From: JACPVF01 sp964502095
GTDB taxonomy: Bacteria > Chloroflexota > Anaerolineae > Anaerolineales > Villigracilaceae
Assembly: GCA_964502095.1 (NCBI GenBank)
Contig: CAZCUF010000004.1
Span: 1-64,000 of the forward strand
Direction of reading: 5' to 3'
Length of the DNA stretch: 64,000 nt
Position numbers and translations under genes: made by a program
Part shown: positions 25,516 to 34,476 of the stretch, one piece after another
Layout: each line of letters opens with the position of its first letter
How positions within the stretch are numbered: position 1 is the first letter of the stretch
The notes under the pieces: generated by a model
The model's database searches: none
Told to the model about the DNA's origin: nothing
The model's input: the letters and a program-made list of their open reading frames with translations, nothing else

Positions 25516-26091
25516 TTAGTTGGGCTTAATATATACCATATTTAAACCAAGCCGTTCGAGCCCTTCCTGTGCCCAATGTTGTAAGAGCGCGGAGTCTTCC
25601 TGCATGACCTTCATCATAATAGGAATGGCGCGGTAATCCTTGATCTCGGCCAGCGCGCGCAAAGCGGATACTCTGGTCATCTGCGGCGCGTCGTTCGCGG
25701 CCTCGATCAGGGCCGGCACTGCCGGGGCGCCGATCTTCACGAAAGCGTTGACCACCAAACTGCTCACAATGGAATCTTCATCGCGCAAGGCGCGGATCAA
25801 TGCCGGGATCATACTTTCATCGGCGCGGGCGCCGAGCGCCAGCACGGCCGCCTGACGAATCTCAACGGCGGAATCGTTTAGAAACGGAAGCAGGTCCTCG
25901 GTCCGCGTATGAGGCGATTCGCCCAAAACACGGACAGCCCACCAACACTGGTCAACATTGTTCGAACGGGATAAATCCAACAGCGCGGGAATTGCCTCAT
26001 CGCCCAGAGCGATCAACGCGCGCGCCGCCATTTCGGCGCGGGATTCGTCTTCGCCTGTGAGATCGGTAAGCAGGTTTTTCAATTCGGGCAA
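25516..26091 (-). CDS. HEAT-repeat protein
   Basis: A 191-residue all-helical protein with about five HEAT/PBS-lyase-type repeats. Each carries an ALxALGxxxxxxxIPALI-like pattern, for example AVLALGARADESMIPALIRA and ALRALAEIKDYRAIPIMMKV. Such proteins are scaffolds for protein binding. The start is TTG 26091 (GAGG 6 nt upstream); no ATG or GTG fits. It lies 11 nt after the Trm112-like stop and 2 nt before the LCP gene, in one operon. Confidence 0.85.
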   Translation of the reverse strand: MPELKNLLTDLTGEDESRAEMAARALIALGDEAIPALLDLSRSNNVDQCWWAVRVLGESPHTRTEDLLPFLNDSAVEIRQAAVLALGARADESMIPALIRALRDEDSIVSSLVVNAFVKIGAPAVPALIEAANDAPQMTRVSALRALAEIKDYRAIPIMMKVMQEDSALLQHWAQEGLERLGLNMVYIKPN

Positions 26092-26102
26092 CGCGCGCCT
26101 CG

Positions 26103-26321
26103 TTATCTGGCAGGCGCGGGAACCGGCAGTTTTTCAACCGCCGTCTCGATCCACTTATCCCCTTCGTCAATTAACATGACCGGGATGTCGTCCACGATGG
26201 GATATTTACGTCCACAATCCTGGCAAACAAGCCAGGTGTCTTTATAAAGAGTCAACATTCCATCTTTTTCGCGCACGCAATGCGGACAACGCAGGATTTC
26301 GAGCAATTCTTTACTGACCAT
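26103..26321 (-). CDS. Trm112-like zinc-ribbon protein (UPF0434/YcaR type)
   Basis: A 72-residue protein with the Trm112p pattern: LEILRCPHC, a second pair CQDCGRKYPIVDDIPVML. The four cysteines form a likely zinc site. In eukaryotes Trm112 activates methyltransferases; the bacterial role is less clear. GGAG precedes the ATG, and a TACAAT -10 lies upstream. First gene of a three-gene operon with HEAT and LCP. Confidence 0.9.
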   Translation of the reverse strand: MVSKELLEILRCPHCVREKDGMLTLYKDTWLVCQDCGRKYPIVDDIPVMLIDEGDKWIETAVEKLPVPAPAR

Positions 26322-26342
26322 TTATGCTCCAATCAGGGCGGA

Positions 26343-26348
26343 ATTGTA
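26343..26348 (-). promoter_or_regulatory. -10 box of the Trm112-HEAT-LCP operon
   Basis: TACAAT on the minus strand, 21 nt before the ATG, with TTGGAG as Shine-Dalgarno in the leader. Confidence 0.5.
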
Positions 26349-26391
26349 CCATGCCCGTTCGAGGATTTCTTCGGCCCAGCCGTCGACGATT

Positions 26392-28287
26392 CTATGAAGA
26401 CGGAGACTGGCACAAGTTTTTGCGTTTGGCCATTTTTTCCGGGTCGGAAGTTCCGGGGCCGTATTCGCAAATGGCCTGCCAGGGTTCGTAATGAGTCTTG
26501 AATGTATCTTGAAAGTAAATTTGTCCGTCGCGAGTCACAGTGCGGTTGACTTCGATATCCGCGCCGGCGGCGGCGTAGTCCACTTGTTGCATGGAATTTT
26601 GATTGAGGTCGGGGTTTTCCTCGAACAGGGGCTTGGGCGCGGGCACTACATTTTGCGGGCCGGTCGTCTGCCATTGCACCGAGCGGCCGTCGGAGGTGGA
26701 ATATAACTTCCAGGTCAATGTGCGCGCGCCGGGGTCGGTATATGTTTCCATCAAAAGCCAATAGGGCGTGTCATTGGTGAATTTGAAATCAACCAATGGG
26801 AAGTAAACAGTCGCATCGAGGCCGGCCAATTTCGGGTCGTCCGCGCCGCTGGCGGTCTGCTCATAATAAGATACGCGATAGGCGTGCGAATAACGTTCCA
26901 CAATGGGAAAGCCGCCGAAAAAGACGGCGCGGAATAACGTGGTGCTTACCTGACAAACGCCGCCGCCCACACCTTTGATCGTGCGATTTCCGTAAATAAT
27001 CAGGGCCTCGGCATAACCGTTATCGAGGCTCACGTCGCCAAGCGCCTGCCCCATCGAAAAAGTTTCACCGGGCGCAACCAGCAAGCCGTGAAAGCGCGCC
27101 GCGGCCGTTACAATATTTTGGATGCGTTCTTCATGCGAGCCGTAATAATAAGAAGTATATTGGCTGATCAACTGCGTAATGCCCAACTGCGCGGCAGTCA
27201 CGTTATCGCCCACGGCAGGCTGTGTCTCGACCACCTGAAGCGGAATCGCATGTTCGCCGCGCGCCAAACCGTTTTCGATAAATTTGATGGACGACTCAAT
27301 GTCCAACGTGCGCCCCGTTTGTGCGGATTGGATCAGGACCAGTTGCCGGCTGACATCATCGAATGTGAAGCGCGCGTTCTCGGGCTGGCGGTCAATATTG
27401 GGCTTGAGAGCGGCCAGCGCATCGCGCAAGGCTTTGGGGTCGAGTCCCACCTGAACCTGAGTTAGGCCGCCGTTATCGACTCGTTGCACGCCCAGCATGT
27501 TAGCCAGCACCGATACATCATAACTCCACGGTCCCGGGTCGCCTGCTTGTGCGTCGGGCAGAGTCAGAGTCAATGGCTGGCTAAGAATAGCGCGCGCCAT
27601 GGCGGCTTGCGCGCTGACATCCATCAGCGCGGGCTGGGTCTCTTGAATCACCAGCGGCACTTCGCCGTCGCGGAACGATTGAAGCTGTCCGCTGAGATAG
27701 ATCAGCGTGGCATCCAAATTCAAGGCGCGCCCCGCCTGGCCGGGCGTGGCGACCACATTCGTCCTATCCAAATGAAGTCCTGCTTCCAGCTTGGGCCGGT
27801 CGATCTGCGAGGCGAGGTTTTGCAGATACGTATAAGCCACGCGTTGATCGAAGATAATGACCGGAGCCACATCCACACCGGAGCCGCGCGCTTGAATCTG
27901 CCGCGCCAGCGATCCGAATAATCCGTTATTACGGCCAAGATCATACGCGGCGCGCGCGCTGGCTGAGGGATCGAAAACCATGCCTAATTGCACAGGCAGA
28001 GCGACCCAGGTCTTATCGCCGTCTCGAAAAAGAACTTTTCCAGTAGTCGGATAGGATAAAGTTTGATTTAGTTTTACCGCCGCGTCGTTCGGTGAAAGGC
28101 CGGAAAGGTCTATTCCCGCGACCGAAACGCCCGGGAAAATTCGACCAGCATAAAGGAGCTGATAACTCAGAGTCCACAGGATGACGAGGCTGAAGAATAA
28201 TGCCAGCCCACCGGCCACAGCCAGCAGAATTTGAGGCAAAATGGGAGCTTGTGAACGCGGGGAAAGACGGTAGGTACCAGCAGTCAT
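26392..28287 (-). CDS. VanW family protein with peptidoglycan-binding-like domains
   Basis: A 631-residue envelope protein. One N-terminal TM helix (about 20-45) leads to two YoaR-like putative peptidoglycan-binding domains (FPGVSVAGIDLSGLSPNDAA and a second with ENARFTFDDVSRQLVL), then the VanW domain: APGETFSMGQALGDVSLDNG, IKGVGGGVCQVSTTLFRAVF and RYSHAYRVSYYE. The C-terminal part is beta-rich. VanW proteins are linked with glycopeptide resistance clusters, but their activity is not known. I chose ATG 28287 rather than 28305 because TATAAT ends 7 nt upstream of it. Confidence 0.93.
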   Translation of the reverse strand: MTAGTYRLSPRSQAPILPQILLAVAGGLALFFSLVILWTLSYQLLYAGRIFPGVSVAGIDLSGLSPNDAAVKLNQTLSYPTTGKVLFRDGDKTWVALPVQLGMVFDPSASARAAYDLGRNNGLFGSLARQIQARGSGVDVAPVIIFDQRVAYTYLQNLASQIDRPKLEAGLHLDRTNVVATPGQAGRALNLDATLIYLSGQLQSFRDGEVPLVIQETQPALMDVSAQAAMARAILSQPLTLTLPDAQAGDPGPWSYDVSVLANMLGVQRVDNGGLTQVQVGLDPKALRDALAALKPNIDRQPENARFTFDDVSRQLVLIQSAQTGRTLDIESSIKFIENGLARGEHAIPLQVVETQPAVGDNVTAAQLGITQLISQYTSYYYGSHEERIQNIVTAAARFHGLLVAPGETFSMGQALGDVSLDNGYAEALIIYGNRTIKGVGGGVCQVSTTLFRAVFFGGFPIVERYSHAYRVSYYEQTASGADDPKLAGLDATVYFPLVDFKFTNDTPYWLLMETYTDPGARTLTWKLYSTSDGRSVQWQTTGPQNVVPAPKPLFEENPDLNQNSMQQVDYAAAGADIEVNRTVTRDGQIYFQDTFKTHYEPWQAICEYGPGTSDPEKMAKRKNLCQSPSS

Positions 28288-28294
28288 GTGCCCG

Positions 28295-28300
28295 ATTATA
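28295..28300 (-). promoter_or_regulatory. -10 box, leaderless promoter for the VanW gene
   Basis: TATAAT on the minus strand ends 7 nt before ATG 28287. No Shine-Dalgarno. Confidence 0.6.
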
Positions 28301-28305
28301 CACAC

Positions 28306-28414
28306 TCGGCTTAGGAATAACTTAGAGACCGTTTCTTAACTCGGTTTTAGCCACAGATGAACACAGATCAACGCGGATTTTTGAATTAGAAGACGCATTT
28401 TTATCAATGTAACT
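28306..28414. repeat. intergenic gap with an ACAGATGAACACAGAT-type dispersed repeat
   Basis: CCACAGATGAACACAGATCA, then ACGCGGAT, lies at 28351-28378. It belongs to a word class I recognise as common intergenic repeat DNA in environmental bacterial genomes. No gene or terminator is evident in the rest of the gap. Confidence 0.45.
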
Positions 28415-29002
28415 TCATTTGAGAATCAGGCCCGGAATCAACATCGGCGTATTCTTTCGATAGATTGCGTAAGCCTCGCCGAATTCACGCAGGAGTTTAC
28501 GCTCTTCGAAGCGCGCGCCCACCAAAATATAAAGTGTAGCCGCAATGTAAACCGTCAATGAATTGACCGACATACTCGGCGTCAGCCATAGAAAGAGCAA
28601 ACCTGCCGAATACAGCGGATGCCGCACGAAGCGGTACAGGCCGCCGGTCACGAGCGAGGCGGGCTTTTCATCCTCGATCAATTGCCGCAGACCAACGAAG
28701 AACAGCGTATCCGTTTGCAATACACCCACCAGCAATAACAACGCCGCCAAAGCCTGGCCGAATATCATAATGGAATTCCACGGCGCGGGGGCTTGATAGA
28801 GAGCGCGATTCGGCAGGACGACCATTAACCACAAAATGGGCAAAAAACTTACAAACGAAAAAATGTTGAAACCGATGCGGTATAAGCGCATAAAGCCATT
28901 TCCGAACCGGCGTCGAAACAAATCCTTGGTGGATAACGACGCCAGCCATGAATGGATAGCTCCCCACAATGCGATACAACCGACCAGCCAAAAGACGCTC
29001 AT
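28415..29002 (-). CDS. isoprenylcysteine carboxyl methyltransferase-like membrane protein
   Basis: A 195-residue protein with five to six TM helices and the C-terminal ICMT/PEMT-type motif: GGLYRFVRHPLYSAGLL, then FEERKLLREFGEAYAIYRK. In characterised relatives this region binds S-adenosylmethionine and the substrate enters from the membrane. The bacterial substrates (phospholipid, isoprenoid or small molecule) are mostly unknown. ATG 29002 has AAGGAG 5 nt upstream. It lies downstream of the HerA-like gene and reads the same way. Confidence 0.82.
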   Translation of the reverse strand: MSVFWLVGCIALWGAIHSWLASLSTKDLFRRRFGNGFMRLYRIGFNIFSFVSFLPILWLMVVLPNRALYQAPAPWNSIMIFGQALAALLLLVGVLQTDTLFFVGLRQLIEDEKPASLVTGGLYRFVRHPLYSAGLLFLWLTPSMSVNSLTVYIAATLYILVGARFEERKLLREFGEAYAIYRKNTPMLIPGLILK

Positions 29003-29089
29003 TGGCACTCCTTAAACGCAGTGACGACCGAAGCCGCCACTGTCTTACAGTTTTCAATTGGAAGGAAGGCCAATCGTTGCCGTCGATAT

Positions 29090-31603
29090 TTATTCCGCGC
29101 CGAAGGCGGGCAGTTCCATCTTCTGCGCGCCCGATTGGACTATATAATGCGGCATCCAGGCCACGCCGAATAGTTTAACGAATATATCCGTTTTCTTGGG
29201 CGTGAGCGTGATCTCGGTGGTTTTGTTCACCACGTCGCCCCAGGTGGCATTGACTTCCTCCTCCATCTGTTGACGCTGGGCTTGCAGATCGGTCAATTGT
29301 TTTTTATATTGATCGATCGATTCCACCGATTCTTCCACATTCGCCTTGGCATGTTCGGTCAACCGACGCTTCGTCAGCGACGAGGTCAGGCGGCGCGAAC
29401 TGCGCCGGCCCATGAACAAGCCCAGCACATTTTCAGCGTGCGTACCCAGTTCCTCCATTTTGCGCTGGTTGAAGTCGGTCTCATCCTGCTGAAGTTCGCG
29501 TTCCTCACGGTTAAGTTTATCCTGCAGGGTTTTGATCTGACGGTCGATCTGCGCGGTGCGCTTGGAGACTTCGGCGTCACGCGCTTCACGCGCCGTATCC
29601 GCGCAGGCCTTCACAAAATCTGCGGCGGAAACATCCGGCCCGGCGTACACTTTCAATGTTTCATTGGCGCGCGCCTTGACTGTCGTCGTGCGATAGACCC
29701 AATCCAAAAAATCTTTTTGCAGAGCGGTCAGAGCCTTGGCATCGGTCAACGGCGCGTCGATCGAATCGAAACGCGCGGAGGGCGCCGGCATAGTTTCCAC
29801 TTTATCGAGCGAAGGGCCTTGATACGGAAAATCATCCCAGCGCGCCATGCCGCGCCGATCCGGATTCGCCATCAACACTGCGCGCGTTACTTCGTTATCC
29901 ACTCCATATTTACGATCCAGAAAACGCACATCGGCGGAAGCCAACAGCGTGGGACGATAGATGATCTCCTGTATCATCGCTTCGGCAGGCATGGATTGAT
30001 GCGCGGCCTGGAAAGCCTCCGGCAAACTGTAATTTTGCGGGAGAAAATATTCAGCGATTCCAGCCGGGACCGGCGGCTTGGTCTGACTGCCCGACGAGGC
30101 GGACGCGGCCCGGATGCTGGCCGGCGCGGCAACGGCCGGCGCGGAAATTCCTTCGGGCGCGGCTGTCACAGCGGGAACAGCGCGCGTAGCCGGCGCGGCA
30201 GGCCCAGGTTCCGCGTGAACGAGTTGGTTGAGCGCAGGGATTTGAGTCCGCGTGAGGGGTCCGGCGAGGAAGTTCATCGTCCAACGGGTCTGGAACAGAG
30301 TCGGCGCTTTGTTATGCACGTTCTGCATGATGAACACGCGCTTGCCGAGCGAGGAGATCAACTTATCGAGTTCACTGCGCGAAGCGCCGCCGGACACATT
30401 CTCGAGTCCGTCCAGTAAACGCTGTTTATCCTGATCGGTTTGAAGTTTTCCGATGAACCACGTGCCCGCGTTCGAAAGGCCCTTGTAATCCACATCCACC
30501 GGGTTTTGTGTGGCAAGCAATAAACCCAAACCGAAGGCGCGCGCCTGTTTGAGCATGCGCAACAACGGTTGTTTGGACGGCGGGTTATTGGACGGAGGCA
30601 GATAACCGAAAATCTCATCCATATAAAGAAGCGCGCGCAAAGAAGTCGAGCCGGATTGTGCACGCATCCACGATTCGACCGCCGCGAACAAAAGCGTAAC
30701 GAAGAACATACGCTCGGCATCGGAGAGATGCGCCAGATAAAACACACTATGGCGCGGCTTGCCGTCTGCGGCGAAGAGCAGACTCTTGACATCCAGCGCC
30801 TGGCCTTCGCGCCATGCTTCAAACGAGGGCGCGGCCAGGATATTGTTCAACTGCATCGCCAGGTCCATGCGTGCCTTTGACGGGAAGAAGGTGTCCACTG
30901 AAAACGCGCCAAGTTTATCGAAGGGCGGATTTTGCGTTTGGAGAATCAGTTCGGTGAGATCAACATCCTTCCCTTGACTCCAGGCGTTCTCGAATAAATT
31001 GGAAAGCAAAATATGTTCGCGCGAACGCAATGGATCCACGTCGTTGATGCCCACCAATCCCAACAACGCGGTAACCGTACTGCCGATCTTCTCGAGCAGG
31101 GCTTCGCGGTTCGATTCCCATGAAATTTCGGGCGCGGCCAGCGAAGAAAGCACACTGACCGGCAGGCCCGCGTCAGAGCCGGGCGTGTAAACGGCAAATT
31201 GCGCCGCGTTCTGAAGAGCCGTTATGCGTTCTTTGTCGATGCCCCATCCCGCCAATCCATTGCGCCATGACAGCGCCGCTTCGGTCGCGGTCTGTTCGAG
31301 CGTTTTTCCGGCGCGGCGCGCCAGATCGGGATCGATCCACGGTTGAAAATCCTGCGGCGCAAGATCTGGAAAATGTAAAAGCAGGTTGGTGAGATCGCCC
31401 TTCGGATCAATAATGATGGCCGGGATGCCTTGCAGTGCGGCCTCTTCCAATAACCCGACACATAAACCAGTCTTACCGGAACCGGTCATGCCGGTTACGA
31501 CCGCGTGCGTGGTCAGATCAGCCGGATCGTATTGGACGGCCTGGGTTGTGGCCTTACCGCTTTTCAGATCGAACATGCGTCCAAGATAGAATCCATCGGT
31601 CAT
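29090..31603 (-). CDS. HerA/FtsK-like ATPase (DUF87-type helicase)
   Basis: An 837-residue P-loop ATPase. Walker A is VVTGMTGSGKTGLCVGLLEE near residue 40, followed by IIDPKGDLTNLLLHFPDL and Walker B ALLYMDEIFGYLPP near residue 340, then a sensor-like LLLATQNPVDVDY. The Ala/Pro-rich linker (about 495-540) leads to a C-terminal region with a long coiled coil (about 690-780) rich in Lys, Glu and Gln. HerA proteins translocate DNA, usually with NurA nuclease; no nurA is adjacent. AGGAG precedes ATG 31603, and TACAAT lies at 31650-31655. Confidence 0.88.
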   Translation of the reverse strand: MTDGFYLGRMFDLKSGKATTQAVQYDPADLTTHAVVTGMTGSGKTGLCVGLLEEAALQGIPAIIIDPKGDLTNLLLHFPDLAPQDFQPWIDPDLARRAGKTLEQTATEAALSWRNGLAGWGIDKERITALQNAAQFAVYTPGSDAGLPVSVLSSLAAPEISWESNREALLEKIGSTVTALLGLVGINDVDPLRSREHILLSNLFENAWSQGKDVDLTELILQTQNPPFDKLGAFSVDTFFPSKARMDLAMQLNNILAAPSFEAWREGQALDVKSLLFAADGKPRHSVFYLAHLSDAERMFFVTLLFAAVESWMRAQSGSTSLRALLYMDEIFGYLPPSNNPPSKQPLLRMLKQARAFGLGLLLATQNPVDVDYKGLSNAGTWFIGKLQTDQDKQRLLDGLENVSGGASRSELDKLISSLGKRVFIMQNVHNKAPTLFQTRWTMNFLAGPLTRTQIPALNQLVHAEPGPAAPATRAVPAVTAAPEGISAPAVAAPASIRAASASSGSQTKPPVPAGIAEYFLPQNYSLPEAFQAAHQSMPAEAMIQEIIYRPTLLASADVRFLDRKYGVDNEVTRAVLMANPDRRGMARWDDFPYQGPSLDKVETMPAPSARFDSIDAPLTDAKALTALQKDFLDWVYRTTTVKARANETLKVYAGPDVSAADFVKACADTAREARDAEVSKRTAQIDRQIKTLQDKLNREERELQQDETDFNQRKMEELGTHAENVLGLFMGRRSSRRLTSSLTKRRLTEHAKANVEESVESIDQYKKQLTDLQAQRQQMEEEVNATWGDVVNKTTEITLTPKKTDIFVKLFGVAWMPHYIVQSGAQKMELPAFGAE

Positions 31604-31685
31604 AATCGGTCTCCTGCGCAAAGAAATTATTTATCGGCGAAGTGGTCCTATTGTAGCCGAAAGTGTTCCAATGCGGCTGAAGAGT

Positions 31686-32810
31686 CTAAGGCGCCGCTTG
31701 CGCGTACACGCGCTGGAATTCGGCTAAATATTGCGCCGCGATCTGCGGATCGTAAATTACGATCAGGTTTTCATCGTTACGATCTTCGGCACTGCCGGTG
31801 AAGTTATACGATCCGGTGATCACAATATTACTGTCAATGATCATTACTTTATGATGCATCAGGCCCAGCGTGTTCCCGTCCTTGTGGACATCCAAACCGG
31901 CCTGCCGGAACGCGTCATACTCGGTGCCGATATTGCTCTGTGCCTGACCGTCGTCCATCACGCCTTTTACAACCACGCCAGCCTGTGCGCGCGTCCGAAT
32001 CGCTTCCGCCAGCGGATCGGATGTGAACGAATAGGCCAGGAAATAAATGCTTTGCCGGGCGTTGTTCACCAAATCCAGCAAGCTGTTCACAATGTGATCC
32101 TCGGGTGAAAAATACACGTCAATGGGCACGCCGTTGATCGTCACGCGCGGATTCGGGGTGCCGGAAGTTTTATCGGGACCGAATTTATCGTCCACAAACA
32201 TCTGATTGAATTCGCGCGTGTAATCTTCGGCTAGTTTGGTCGAATGAATGCGAATGTAATTATTATTATCGGCGTACGCGCCGCTGTCCGTGAGATTCAT
32301 CGAACCGGTCCAGACCTCCGCATGATCGATAACGACAAATTTATCATGCATCAATCCCTCGCGCCGGTCGCCTAAAACCGGAATGCCGGCCTCAGTGATC
32401 TTCTTCGGATCGGAGCGATCCATGTTATCGCTTTCCATCACCATGCGGACTTGAACGCCGCGGTCATGCGCGCGGATCAGCGCATTGCGGACGCTATCGA
32501 GGCTGAGGCTGTAAATCGCCGCGTCGATGCTTACACGCGCCTGATCCATGGCGGCGATGAGAGGGCCATCCGGCCCGCCCGTCTTTTGTTTGGCGTTCGG
32601 GCTGAGCGGATTCGTAAAATACAGTTCAAACCACGAGCCTTTGACGCCATAGCCTGCGGCTAACGGTACGTCTGTGAGCACCGGCACCGGCGAAACGGTG
32701 ACAACCGGGGGCTGGGTGGGAGGCGTGACAGTTTGAGTCCCTGGCAACGGGACGCAAGCCGTCCCGACAAAAATTATGGTCGAAACGATAAGGCTCAAGA
32801 AACGCCGCAT
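31686..32810 (-). CDS. secreted lipoprotein phospholipase D-like protein
   Basis: A 374-residue PLD-superfamily protein with two HKD motifs: MHDKFVVIDHAEVWTGSMNL and HHKVMIIDSNIVITGSYNF. The first lies mid-protein, the second near the C-terminus, as in complete bifunctional PLD/nuclease enzymes such as Nuc dimers fused in one chain. The N-terminal lipobox FVGTAC predicts lipidation at Cys. Start ATG 32810 has GGAG 7 nt upstream. Substrate may be phospholipid or nucleic acid outside the cell. Confidence 0.88.
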   Translation of the reverse strand: MRRFLSLIVSTIIFVGTACVPLPGTQTVTPPTQPPVVTVSPVPVLTDVPLAAGYGVKGSWFELYFTNPLSPNAKQKTGGPDGPLIAAMDQARVSIDAAIYSLSLDSVRNALIRAHDRGVQVRMVMESDNMDRSDPKKITEAGIPVLGDRREGLMHDKFVVIDHAEVWTGSMNLTDSGAYADNNNYIRIHSTKLAEDYTREFNQMFVDDKFGPDKTSGTPNPRVTINGVPIDVYFSPEDHIVNSLLDLVNNARQSIYFLAYSFTSDPLAEAIRTRAQAGVVVKGVMDDGQAQSNIGTEYDAFRQAGLDVHKDGNTLGLMHHKVMIIDSNIVITGSYNFTGSAEDRNDENLIVIYDPQIAAQYLAEFQRVYAQAAP

Positions 32811-32838
32811 ATATTGCTCCATATCAACTATGGGCGGG

Positions 32839-32844
32839 ATTATA
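32839..32844 (-). promoter_or_regulatory. -10 box for the phospholipase D gene
   Basis: TATAAT on the minus strand, 28 nt before ATG 32810. It lies 27 nt from the oppositely oriented murJ -10 box, so the two promoters overlap. Confidence 0.55.
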
Positions 32845-32871
32845 GCACAGTTGTTCGATTGAAATCGGCTG

Positions 32872-32877
32872 TATAAT
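32872..32877 (+). promoter_or_regulatory. -10 box, leaderless promoter for murJ
   Basis: TATAAT ends 6 nt before GTG 32884. TTGTTC at 32851-32856 is a possible -35 at 15-nt spacing. Confidence 0.6.
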
Positions 32878-32883
32878 CCCGCC

Positions 32884-34476
32884 GTGACCACGGAGACTGC
32901 CAACCGCCAAATTGCACGCGCCGCCGGAACGATCATGGCGGCTTTCGCGTTAAGCAACCTGGTGGGCCTGGCGAGGCAGATTTTAATCTCACGCGCTTTT
33001 GGCACCGATCAAGCCATTGACGCGTTCTACGCCGCCTCCACTTATCCGGATTTGATCTTCAGCCTCGTGGCGGGCGGCGCGCTGGCCTCGGCGTTCATCC
33101 CCACCTTTACCGGCTTCCTCGCCAAAGACGACCGCTCCTCCGCCTGGATGCTGGCTTCTTCGATCAACAACCTGATCTTGATCATTCTCACAGCGCTGAG
33201 CATCCTCTCCGCCGTCTTTTCACCCCAGATCATTCGTTATATTCTCGCTCCCGATTTTTCTCCCAGCCAGCAGGCGCTGGCCGCGTCGTTGTTACGCGTG
33301 CTCCTGATCTCTCCCGCCATTTTCGGCATCAGCGGATTGTTGATGGGCATTCTCAACGCGCATCAGCGATTTTTATTGCCCGCCCTGGCGCCCAGCATGT
33401 ATTGGATCGGTATGATCTTCGGGTTACTGTTCCTGGCGCCCTCAATGGGCATCTTCGGACTCGCCTGGGGCGCGGTATTGGGCGCGGCCTTTCACCTGCT
33501 GGTACAAATTCCCGATTTGGTCAAACTTCCGGCGCGCGCTTATCATTTAACGCTCGGCTTTGATAACCCGGCTGTGCGTGAAGTGGGACGATTGATGGGT
33601 CCGCGTTTGCTCGGCGTAGCCGTTGTGCAATTGAATTTCGTCGTCAATGTGATCATCGCCAGCGGACTCGCCGAAGGGTCGCTTTCGGCCATTAAATACG
33701 CGTGGCAGGTGATGACGATGCCGCAAGTGGTCATCGCACAAGCCATTGCCATCGCGGCCCTGCCGACCTTTTCCGCGCAAGCCGCGCTCGGCAACAACGA
33801 TCACATGCGTTCGTCCCTGGCCGCGACTTTGCGCGGCGTGCTGTTTCTTTCATTTCCCGCCTCGCTGGGATTAATTCTTTTGCGCCAGCCGCTGATCGCG
33901 GCGTTGTTTCAGCGCGGCACTTTCGACACACGTTCCACAGATCTGGTCGCGTGGGCGTTGCTGTGGTATGCGGCAGGTTTGGTCGGTCATAACATCGTGG
34001 AGGTGCTCTCACGCGCCTTTTACGCTCTGCACGATACGAAGACGCCGGTCTTTGTGGGCGCGGCGGCCATGACCTTGAATGTGGTTCTCAGCTTTGCATT
34101 TGCGGCGCTGTTCAGCTCCATTGGCTGGATGCCGCACGGCGGATTGGCGCTGTCCAATTCACTGGCTACCGCACTGGAAGGCACAACGCTCTTCATTCTC
34201 ATGCGGAGACGCTTGAACGGCATCGAAGGCAAATCAGTGGCAGACGGTTTCCTGCGCGCGCTGGCCGCGTCGCTGGGGATGACGATCTTTTTAGTTGTAT
34301 GGATGCAGGCCTTCGGGAGTCTGAATCGCTGGGTCGTCGCTTTGGGCGGAGTCGCCATCGGCGCGGTCGTGTATGCCGCGGCAGTATGGTCGTTGAAAGT
34401 TCCCGAAATAAAAACGCTCACCGCCGCGGTGAGCAATCGCATTCATCGTTATCTCAATGCCACTCCATCCAAATAG
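32884..34476 (+). CDS. murJ: lipid II flippase MurJ
   Basis: A 530-residue MOP-superfamily flippase with about 14 TM helices. It has the MurJ/MviN features FALSNLVGLARQILISRAFG, FYAASTYPDLIFSLVAGGAL, SAFIPTFTGFL and the FQRGTFDTRST segment. It moves lipid II across the membrane for peptidoglycan synthesis. GTG start with a leaderless promoter. Its 3' end overlaps that of the convergent PAP2-like gene by 23 nt. It is consistent with a peptidoglycan-containing envelope. Confidence 0.95.
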   Translation: MTTETANRQIARAAGTIMAAFALSNLVGLARQILISRAFGTDQAIDAFYAASTYPDLIFSLVAGGALASAFIPTFTGFLAKDDRSSAWMLASSINNLILIILTALSILSAVFSPQIIRYILAPDFSPSQQALAASLLRVLLISPAIFGISGLLMGILNAHQRFLLPALAPSMYWIGMIFGLLFLAPSMGIFGLAWGAVLGAAFHLLVQIPDLVKLPARAYHLTLGFDNPAVREVGRLMGPRLLGVAVVQLNFVVNVIIASGLAEGSLSAIKYAWQVMTMPQVVIAQAIAIAALPTFSAQAALGNNDHMRSSLAATLRGVLFLSFPASLGLILLRQPLIAALFQRGTFDTRSTDLVAWALLWYAAGLVGHNIVEVLSRAFYALHDTKTPVFVGAAAMTLNVVLSFAFAALFSSIGWMPHGGLALSNSLATALEGTTLFILMRRRLNGIEGKSVADGFLRALAASLGMTIFLVVWMQAFGSLNRWVVALGGVAIGAVVYAAAVWSLKVPEIKTLTAAVSNRIHRYLNATPSK

